NCBI GenBank assembly: GCA_041746475.1
Contig: JBGTGX010000042.1
Span: forward strand, 19,263-83,262
Length of the DNA: 64,000 nucleotides
Direction of reading: 5' to 3'
Source: Aridibacter sp041746475
GTDB taxonomy: Bacteria; Acidobacteriota; Blastocatellia; Pyrinomonadales; Pyrinomonadaceae
Shown: one piece after another, positions 58,551 through 64,000 of the stretch
How positions within the stretch are numbered: the stretch's first letter is position 1
Layout of the letters: every line of letters begins with the position of its first letter
Position numbers and translations under genes: made by a program
The notes under the pieces: model-generated
Database searches by the model: none
Told to the model about the DNA's origin: nothing
What the model saw: only the letters and a program-made list of their open reading frames with translations

Positions 58551-59318
58551 ATGAGTATTTCATTAGAAGAAAAAGATGTTACCTTTTTGGAAGATTCGGT
58601 CGAGACTGTGTTGATCGATGCCGATTTGTTTATCAAATACAATTCGCCCGAAAACGCGTTCAAGCTCCTACGGGGCGCGATCGACCGGGATCCGCATTCT
58701 ATTTCGCTACGTGAAAAGATGAGATCGATAGCAAATTCGCACAGGAATTTAGATGAAGCTACCGAGCAATGTCTTGCTTTAGCGAGTTTGTATATTGGTC
58801 GTTCGAATTTCGATCTTGCTTATGACCGTTTGCAGGAAGCAAAATCATTGGACCCGCGGATCTCAATCGCTTCGGGACTTGAAGCGATCAGGGTAGCCCG
58901 CATGCCGAGTCAATCGGGCGAGATTTCCGGTAAAGCGAAAAGAGAACGCCCAACTGTAGTCTTGTCCGGCGACATCGAATTGATCAGCATTTTCGACGCC
59001 GTTCAGGTTATTGAAAACTCCAGATTAACAGGTTTGCTGATCCTTAAATCCGACATGCAGGTCGCAAGTATCGCATTTAACGGTGGCAAGATCGTAGACG
59101 CACAAGCTGAGGGAATGGACAGTATGGCCGCATTTCGTCAGATCATAGAACTCAAGGAAGGAAAGTTTGATTTCGCTAGATCGGAAGAAAAGTTTCCGGA
59201 AGTTATTACAGTTGTTAGCAATAAGAACTTCCTCCTAAACGCACTCGCCTCGCTTGAAGGCGAAAAAGCTGAAAAGGAAGGGATTCGCGATCTCCGCGAT
59301 GAAGAGATCGCACTCTAA
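58551..59318 (+). CDS. DUF4388 (PATAN-like) domain protein
   Basis: 255 residues. The N-terminal half (about 1-115) is helical and TPR-like (FKLLRGAIDRDPHSISLREKM). The C-terminal half (about 135-240) is the DUF4388 domain: LSGDIELISIFDAVQVIENSRLTGLLIL, FNGGKIVDAQAEGMDSMAAFRQII, EGKFDF. DUF4388 domains occur in Deltaproteobacteria and Acidobacteriota signalling proteins, often with two-component or gliding functions. No catalytic residues are expected. It follows the Oar receptor by 111 bases on the same strand. Confidence 0.85.
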   Translation: MSISLEEKDVTFLEDSVETVLIDADLFIKYNSPENAFKLLRGAIDRDPHSISLREKMRSIANSHRNLDEATEQCLALASLYIGRSNFDLAYDRLQEAKSLDPRISIASGLEAIRVARMPSQSGEISGKAKRERPTVVLSGDIELISIFDAVQVIENSRLTGLLILKSDMQVASIAFNGGKIVDAQAEGMDSMAAFRQIIELKEGKFDFARSEEKFPEVITVVSNKNFLLNALASLEGEKAEKEGIRDLRDEEIAL

Positions 59319-59352
59319 GTTCTGCAAAAAATATTAGGCTAAAACGCATCGT

Positions 59353-60171
59353 TTACAGGGGGTTTTCAGTATCCTTCAATGTGCCGTTTCCGATGCAGCA
59401 CTTTTTAATAAAATCAACTGCGTCTTGGGGAGAATCGGTGAGGTGCATTAGGCCGAGGTCTGCCGCCAAGATATTTTTTTCCGAAAGCATTGTTGAGGTC
59501 AGCCAGGATAGCATTCCTTTCCAATAACTCGAGCCAAACATGACCACCGGAAAATTGCGAATTTTTCTCGTTTGAATCAAAGTAAGTGCTTCGAAAACCT
59601 CATCCATCGTTCCATATCCACCCGGAAAAATAATATATGCGTTGCTGTATTTTATGAACATCGTCTTTCGAATCATAAAATACTTGAAACTCAGCTCATG
59701 GGTTTGATAGGGGTTTGGTTCCTGCTCAAAAGGAAGTTCAATGTTTACCCCGACCGAAATTCCTCCTGCCTCAAACGCGCCCCGGTTACCCGCTTCCATA
59801 ATCCCCGGACCACCCCCGGTTATTACTTCAAAACCAGCTTCGGCAAGCAGCTTTCCCGTTTCTCGAGCCGCTTCATAATACTCGGTGCCTTCGGGTGTAC
59901 GAGCAGAACCAAATATCGATACGCCGCGAGTAATCGTGGCAAGGGCGTCGAAACCGTTTACGCACTCTCCCATAATTCGGAAGACGCGCCATGAATCCGA
60001 ACTCTTAAATAGATCGTTGGGATCGGGCGAGCGGAGCAATGCCTCATCTTCCGTAAAACGCAATTCGAGAGATCGTTCTTTTTCTCTTGCTTCCGCGACT
60101 GTTATAGGTTCGATCTTTGTTTTTTGACGGATATTTTGCTTGTTTTCAACTGACCTGTTTTTATCTGACAT
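59353..60171 (-). CDS. LOG family protein (lysine decarboxylase-like Rossmann fold)
   Basis: 272 residues of the LOG/TIGR00730 group, members of which hydrolyse nucleoside monophosphates to base and ribose 5-phosphate (cytokinin-activating in plants). Motifs: FEVITGGGPGIMEAGNRGAFEAGG and the signature IIFPGGYGTMDEVFEAL (PGGxGTxxE). An N-terminal extension of about 80 residues (charged, poorly conserved) precedes the Rossmann domain. Followed, on the same strand, by a 118-base gap from FabI. Confidence 0.88.
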   Translation of the reverse strand: MSDKNRSVENKQNIRQKTKIEPITVAEAREKERSLELRFTEDEALLRSPDPNDLFKSSDSWRVFRIMGECVNGFDALATITRGVSIFGSARTPEGTEYYEAARETGKLLAEAGFEVITGGGPGIMEAGNRGAFEAGGISVGVNIELPFEQEPNPYQTHELSFKYFMIRKTMFIKYSNAYIIFPGGYGTMDEVFEALTLIQTRKIRNFPVVMFGSSYWKGMLSWLTSTMLSEKNILAADLGLMHLTDSPQDAVDFIKKCCIGNGTLKDTENPL

Positions 60172-60177
60172 ATTTTT

Positions 60178-60289
60178 AATAAGTTTGTTGAGTTTACTGA
60201 GTTTGCATAGTCTGCTGAAATTCGTGATTGCCCACGTAGGTTTCTATGACTCAGTCAACTCCGGATAACTCGACAAACTCAGTAACTTC
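60178..60289. repeat. Inverted TGAGTTT-type repeat between fabI and the LOG gene
   Basis: Left part GAGTTTACTGAGTTTGC (60189-60205) and right part ACAAACTCAGTAACTTC read as imperfect reverse complements; GAGTTT/AAACTC units recur. It is a low-complexity hairpin-forming intergenic element, not a gene. Confidence 0.5.
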
Positions 60290-61051
60290 TTAGAGCCCCA
60301 TGATATTAAACCCGCAATCGACATGAATTGTTTCACCCGTTATTCCCGACGAAAGATCGCTGACCAGGAAAAGAGCGGTATTCCCAACTTCGCGGACTTC
60401 GACATTTCGTTTTAATGGTGCTTTCTCCTCGACGAAATGCAGAAATGAGCTCATATTTTTAACCCCGCGTGCAGAAAGTGTGTTGAGAGGTCCGGCGCTG
60501 ATCGCGTTTACGCGGATGTTGTTTTTGCCAAGATCGTTTGCCAAATATCTGACTGAAGATTCGAGCGCGGATTTCGCTACGCCCATTACATTATAATTTT
60601 GCACTACCTTCTCCGCGCCGTAGTAACTCATCGTGACGATGCTTCCGCCCTCTTTCATGAGCGACATGGCGGCGAGCGAAACCTGTGTCAGCGAAAACGC
60701 GCTGATTTCAAGAGCGGTCAAAAAAGCTTCGCGCGTTGTTGTCAAAAACTCACCTTCAAGAGCTTCCCGTGGTGCAAACGCAATAGAATGAATAAGAAAA
60801 TCGAGTTGTCCATACTTTTTATCAATCGCCTCAAACGCTGAATCAACCTCGCTTTGGTTGGTCACATCGCAGGGCACAACCAAAACATCATCGATTTCTG
60901 AGGTGAGTTTTTCAACATTTCTCTGCAGGCGCTCACCTTGATATGAAAAAGCAAGGGTAGCACCATTTTCCAAACAGGCTTCCGCGCAAGCCCATGCAAT
61001 TGAGCGCTGATTCGCAACACCTAAAATTAATCCAATCTTTTTTTCCAACAT
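60290..61051 (-). CDS. fabI: Enoyl-[ACP] reductase FabI (NADH)
   Basis: Last step of each fatty-acid elongation cycle: reduction of enoyl-ACP. 253 residues from ATG at 61049-61051 (MLEKKIGLILGVANQRSIAW); the 10 residues of the longer frame are non-conserved. FabI features: SDR-like GVANQRSIAW instead of TGxxxGIG, LDFLIHSIAFAP, and the active-site YYGAEKVVQNYNVMGVAK with Tyr and Lys in Y-x6-K spacing. The C-terminal IHVDCGFNIMG is also typical. It is a known triclosan target family. Confidence 0.94.
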   Translation of the reverse strand: MLEKKIGLILGVANQRSIAWACAEACLENGATLAFSYQGERLQRNVEKLTSEIDDVLVVPCDVTNQSEVDSAFEAIDKKYGQLDFLIHSIAFAPREALEGEFLTTTREAFLTALEISAFSLTQVSLAAMSLMKEGGSIVTMSYYGAEKVVQNYNVMGVAKSALESSVRYLANDLGKNNIRVNAISAGPLNTLSARGVKNMSSFLHFVEEKAPLKRNVEVREVGNTALFLVSDLSSGITGETIHVDCGFNIMGL

Positions 61052-61113
61052 AGATTGCGAGTTTAGAAGCGAGCGTGACAAAAATCAAGCTTATCGCACC
61101 CCTAACAAAGTCT

Positions 61114-61884
61114 TTAGTTTTCCGAATAGACTTTTTGGAGGCGCTGAAAATCCAACATCCGAATATCGACATCAACAGGCGTCGAAGAAAATTTACTGAC
61201 GAGTGTCGAACGAAGTTTGGTTTCCGCCTCCTGATCGAGCTGGGTCACGAGTACCAGTAACAAACGAGTTCGTGAATCCGGCTGCTGATTCGAAAGTGCC
61301 GCTTTTGCTGAGGAAGTTTTCTTTAGGATGTCAGTAATTTTTTCCTGCCGCATGTTTGCCGAAACGACAAACGAGATTTGGATACACGTGACCAAATCTC
61401 GATCGACATATACTCCAGTAAAATTAGCGTCGCCAATGGTTACGTATCGCACAACAGGACATTGTGACTCCTCTTGAATCTTTCGGAGAGCTAAATCTTC
61501 CGCGACGATGTAGGCAGAGCGAAGATCGCTAAGCTGCTCCCGGGGAACTTTAAGAATAGCGGCAATCTGATTTACTTCGCGGTTTAGACTTGATTTTTGG
61601 GCATCTGAAGAAATCAATTTCCACTTTATTTCCTTATTTTTTTCCGCAGCAGTTAATTTACTTGAATGCCGTAAAACCAACCAACCGATAAGTCCCAAAC
61701 CGAAGAAGGGAAAAGTGAACAAAAATATGATGATTGTCCAGGTTTGCTCATGGCTGAAATATTCAGCAGCGAAAGACAGGACAGCACTCGCTGAAATAAA
61801 GACGACACTCGCAAAAGCGACGACCAGAACGAGAAAATTCTTTAGCGGGTTAAACCCAACCGAGTTGTTCGATTGCTTAGCCAT
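61114..61884 (-). CDS. Hypothetical membrane protein
   Basis: Not a recognised family. About 256 residues from ATG at 61882-61884 (MAKQSNNSVG); a start at 61899 is also possible. Two hydrophobic helices (about 18-41 and 52-75, FPFFGLGLIGWLVL) followed by about 180 soluble residues with alternating strands (CPVVRYVTIGDANFTGVYVDRDLVTCIQISFVV). No signal sequence cleavage site; probably an inner-membrane protein with a cytoplasmic or periplasmic domain. It is 62 bases upstream of fabI on the same strand. Confidence 0.75.
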   Translation of the reverse strand: MAKQSNNSVGFNPLKNFLVLVVAFASVVFISASAVLSFAAEYFSHEQTWTIIIFLFTFPFFGLGLIGWLVLRHSSKLTAAEKNKEIKWKLISSDAQKSSLNREVNQIAAILKVPREQLSDLRSAYIVAEDLALRKIQEESQCPVVRYVTIGDANFTGVYVDRDLVTCIQISFVVSANMRQEKITDILKKTSSAKAALSNQQPDSRTRLLLVLVTQLDQEAETKLRSTLVSKFSSTPVDVDIRMLDFQRLQKVYSEN

Positions 61885-62027
61885 TTTAGAAACGGGCAAA
61901 AATATCCAACTTAGAAGACAGGGTGGAAAACGTAAAAATATCTAATGTAGAAATTATAGGTTGAGTGTTAAGAAAAAGAAACAGCGAAACTTGTTAAGTA
62001 ACAAAATTCGCCGTTTTACGGAAGCGT

Positions 62028-62966
62028 TTAGGCCGCTGATGTCGCTTTTTCAAATGGTATTTCCTCAAAATGTGTAAAGCGTTTGAAGTCTGAAAACCGT
62101 CCGTTTATTTCTTCTTGTGTTAATCGGTCAACCCGTTCAGTGCCAAATTCTTCAACATTAAAGGAAGACATGATCGTGCCGTAAACCATTGCCCGGCGCA
62201 TCGTTTCTTCGTTGATCTCATCCTGGCTCGCAAGATAACCCATAAAACCCCCGGCAAATGTGTCGCCCGCGCCCGTCGGATCAAAAACCGATTCAAGGGG
62301 ATAAGCCGGAATCGCAAAATATGTGTTTTCCGTAAAAAGTGCTGCACCATATTCGCCGCGTTTGATGACGACCGCTTTCAAACCGCCGATCTCCATCAAT
62401 TTTTTGGCAGCAACGTGGATATTCGGTTCGTCTGCAAGTTGGCGTGCTTCGGCATCGTTGATGATGATGCAATCCACAACCTTCATCGTTTCGATCACGG
62501 CATCTTTCATCGAATCGATCCAAAAATTCATCGTGTCCATGGCGACGAATTTTGCATTCGATTGTGCGCGCACCCCTTTCTGGATCATCGGCAAAATGTT
62601 AGCCAGAAATAAAAGATCCGTGTTTTTTGATTTGTCCGATAATTTAGGATCAAATGTCTCAAACACATTAAGCTGCGTGTCGAGCGTATGAGCGACATTC
62701 ATATCGTATTCATAACGCCCGCTCCAGAAAAATGTTCTGCCGTCTTTAACCACCTCTATATCATCCGTGTTGATATTATGACGCTTAAACACCGCCCATT
62801 CATCATCGCCGAAATCGCTTCCAACAATCCCGACCGCGTTTACGTCCGTGAAAAAACTAGACGACAAGGAAAAGTGGGTTGCCGCTCCGCCCAAAATTTT
62901 ATCGCGTTTTCCAAAGGGCGTTTCCAATGCATCAAACGCTACCGAACCTACCACTGTTAAAGACAT
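62028..62966 (-). CDS. PfkB-family sugar/nucleoside kinase
   Basis: 312-residue ribokinase-superfamily kinase. The N-terminal SLTVVGSVAFDALETPFGKRDKILGGAATHFS and the C-terminal catalytic signature DPTGAGDTFAGGFMGYLA (Asp base and the anion hole) are both clear. Substrates of the family are ribose, fructose-phosphate, adenosine or 2-keto-3-deoxygluconate. Adenosine is attractive because purine salvage genes are in the window, but nothing in the sequence proves it. It has its own promoter. Confidence 0.88.
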   Translation of the reverse strand: MSLTVVGSVAFDALETPFGKRDKILGGAATHFSLSSSFFTDVNAVGIVGSDFGDDEWAVFKRHNINTDDIEVVKDGRTFFWSGRYEYDMNVAHTLDTQLNVFETFDPKLSDKSKNTDLLFLANILPMIQKGVRAQSNAKFVAMDTMNFWIDSMKDAVIETMKVVDCIIINDAEARQLADEPNIHVAAKKLMEIGGLKAVVIKRGEYGAALFTENTYFAIPAYPLESVFDPTGAGDTFAGGFMGYLASQDEINEETMRRAMVYGTIMSSFNVEEFGTERVDRLTQEEINGRFSDFKRFTHFEEIPFEKATSAA

Positions 62967-63010
62967 TTATTAAATTTACTCCTAATTATTTTTGCTGTTA
63001 AAAATTAGAG

Positions 63011-63039
63011 ATTATAAGGTGTTGGCGAGATTGATGCAA
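63011..63039 (-). promoter_or_regulatory. Promoter of the PfkB-kinase gene
   Basis: On the minus strand TTGCAT (63034-63039) and TATAAT (63011-63016) with 17-base spacing, about 45 bases before the ATG. An AGGAG ribosome-binding site lies just before the start. Confidence 0.65.
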
Positions 63040-63066
63040 AAGTTCAATTAATAACAATGCGAAAAA

Positions 63067-63342
63067 TCAACGACAAGTCGGTTCCATTTCAAATTCGGTT
63101 CCTATTTGTTTGAGCTCCCGAACTTTCTTGTCTAAATTTTCACATTCAAAATATAACGTAATGTTTGAATTAGCGGTAAATTCATCAGAATCGTGAAGTG
63201 AGAATGTTGAATCTCCATCTGGACATTTGAAACGCGCATAGCGTGGAATCGAGTCCACAATCAAAAGCAGCCCAAGTCTTTTGTAAAACTCGGCTGCTTC
63301 TCTTAAGTTTCTCGTGTAAATCGTTACTGGATTCAGGTTCAT
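63067..63342 (-). CDS. VOC (glyoxalase/bleomycin-resistance) family protein, C-terminally short
   Basis: 91 residues. The start NPVTIYTRNLREAAEFYKRLG and the strands ARFKCPDGDSTFSLHD, ITLYFECENLDKKVREL fit a VOC half-domain fold. VOC proteins normally continue about 30 residues with a D-P-D-G-N segment and metal Glu, but here the frame stops after EMEPTCR. So it is probably truncated and may be inactive. It overlaps the upstream gene by four bases (ATGA) in coupled order. Confidence 0.7.
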   Translation of the reverse strand: MNLNPVTIYTRNLREAAEFYKRLGLLLIVDSIPRYARFKCPDGDSTFSLHDSDEFTANSNITLYFECENLDKKVRELKQIGTEFEMEPTCR

Positions 63343-63800
63343 TTTTCAGGCTTCAATTTTACCAAGGTTTTCTTGGCTTCTTTAAAATATTTGCTATCCG
63401 GATGATCGTCCACAAGCATGGTGAGATAAACCAGCGCGTCTTCTTTGAGCCTTTCATTGCCAAAACGCTCCTGCTCTTCGGCGGAAAGATCTTTTAGGTT
63501 TAGCTTTTGCTTGCCTTTACCATTTGCCAGATAGTAGCTGCTCATCCCATGGAGGTAGAAAACTTCATCGATCTTCGAGTAGGTCGGATGTGCCGCGATC
63601 GTTTCATCCGTTCGCATTAAAACAGCTTTGTAGGCTTTTCGGAGTTTAAAATATTGCCACGCGACGTTCAAATTATGGTCAGCGTCCAGCTCCAATATCT
63701 TATCGATCGGAACTTCCTGCTTTTCCGGGGTATCCTGAGCAAAGGTAGATAACGCGGAAAAAACCAAAATAAAACTAAACAATATAAATACTTTTTTCAT
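63339..63800 (-). CDS. Hypothetical TPR-like secreted protein (BamD-like)
   Basis: 153 residues with a signal peptide (MKKVFILFSFILVFSALSTFAQD) and a helical repeat body (YKAVLMRTDETIAAHPTYSKIDEVFYLHGMSSYYLA; LKEDALVYLTMLVDDHPDSKYFKEAKKTLVKL). The TPR-like pattern with HPDSKYxxEA resembles BamD/YbgF-type tetratricopeptide proteins, but the protein is too short for BamD (about 240 residues). Role unknown. It precedes the VOC gene in one transcript. Confidence 0.7.
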   Translation of the reverse strand: MKKVFILFSFILVFSALSTFAQDTPEKQEVPIDKILELDADHNLNVAWQYFKLRKAYKAVLMRTDETIAAHPTYSKIDEVFYLHGMSSYYLANGKGKQKLNLKDLSAEEQERFGNERLKEDALVYLTMLVDDHPDSKYFKEAKKTLVKLKPEK

Positions 63801-63985
63801 AACAAAACCAATAAATTTTTCCTAACTCTAATTTTTTTCTTCGATACACGTCAAACAACACTCTGATGCAACGCCGTAGCGAAAGGTTTAATGTGCGAAA
63901 CTGTGCGTTTTCCGTGAGCACTCCAAAAATTCTTCTTCGGCATGCTACCATAAAATTCTAATTGTACTTCGGAGGAAATAATATC

Positions 63986-64000
63986 TTGAAAAAAATAATA
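63986..64000 (+). CDS. Start of a further gene, cut by window edge
   Basis: TTG at 63986-63988 opens a frame (M-K-K-I-I) preceded by GGAGGA (63971-63976) at good distance, and the sequence after it looks like a signal-peptide start. Only five codons lie in the window, so identity is unknown. Confidence 0.4.

Overview
The window looks like chromosome from a Gram-negative, heterotrophic member of the Acidobacteriota, most likely Blastocatellia/Pyrinomonadaceae-like. This is an inference from gene content: two very large Oar-type TonB-dependent receptors with an N-terminal carboxypeptidase-regulatory-like domain, a secreted TonB-C protein, an S55 (SpoIVB-type) peptidase outside any sporulation context, a DUF4388 protein, and a dnaK-dnaJ-hspR operon. 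No rRNA, tRNA, CRISPR array or intact mobile element was seen, so the assignment rests on proteins only.

Layout. 1-1.65 kb: heat-shock block on the minus strand (hsp20, then clpB, cut by the window edge). 1.8-7.2 kb: nucleoside uptake and salvage operon (two BmpA-type ABC permeases, purine nucleoside phosphorylase, uridine kinase, cytidine deaminase) followed by an exported amidohydrolase of the adenosine/SAH deaminase type. 7.4-14.7 kb: TonB-C protein, S55 peptidase, a hydrolase-fold protein lacking its nucleophile, a Lon-N protein coupled to an SbcD-like nuclease, and an SDR. 14.9-24.5 kb: Oar-like receptor, methyltransferase, CysQ-like phosphatase, free-methionine-sulfoxide reductase plus aldo/keto reductase, fatty-acid desaturase, DUF962 protein, a decayed REP-type transposase and an esterase. 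24.5-35.5 kb: purine catabolism (guanine deaminase, small DMT transporter, xanthine dehydrogenase small and large subunits, XdhC). A three-gene cassette (ketosynthase, methyltransferase, FAD oxidoreductase) is wedged between the two xdh subunit genes. A peroxiredoxin and a zinc-ribbon Fe-trafficking-like protein follow. 35.5-40.7 kb: thioredoxin-NHL protein, LD-carboxypeptidase, a mosaic fragment of the NHL gene, and a RES-Xre toxin-antitoxin pair. 41-46.5 kb: LytS/LytTR two-component system and a TonB receptor. 47-50.8 kb: SLC13 transporter, metallophosphoesterase, PgsA-type phosphatidyltransferase. 50.8-55 kb: frameshifted receiver remnant, then dnaK-dnaJ-hspR. 55-64 kb: 1125-residue Oar receptor, DUF4388 protein, LOG protein, FabI, a membrane protein, a PfkB kinase, a truncated VOC protein and a TPR-like lipoprotein-sized protein.

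How it fits together. The two chaperone loci look like one regulon. The dnaK and hsp20 promoters each have a near-consensus -35/-10 pair overlapped by the same 7-7-7 inverted motif (CTTGACA-N7-ACTCARA), close to the HAIR operator of HspR, and hspR is the last gene of the dnaK operon. The purine genes at 1.8-7.2 and 25.1-34.7 kb together outline import, phosphorolysis, deamination (guanine to xanthine) and oxidation (xanthine to urate). The most unusual piece is the ketosynthase-methyltransferase-oxidoreductase cassette inside the xdh locus. Its three overlapping genes have intact catalytic motifs but no carrier protein nearby, and they may make a small lipid- or polyketide-like product. Family names are from motif recognition by eye; no searches were run.
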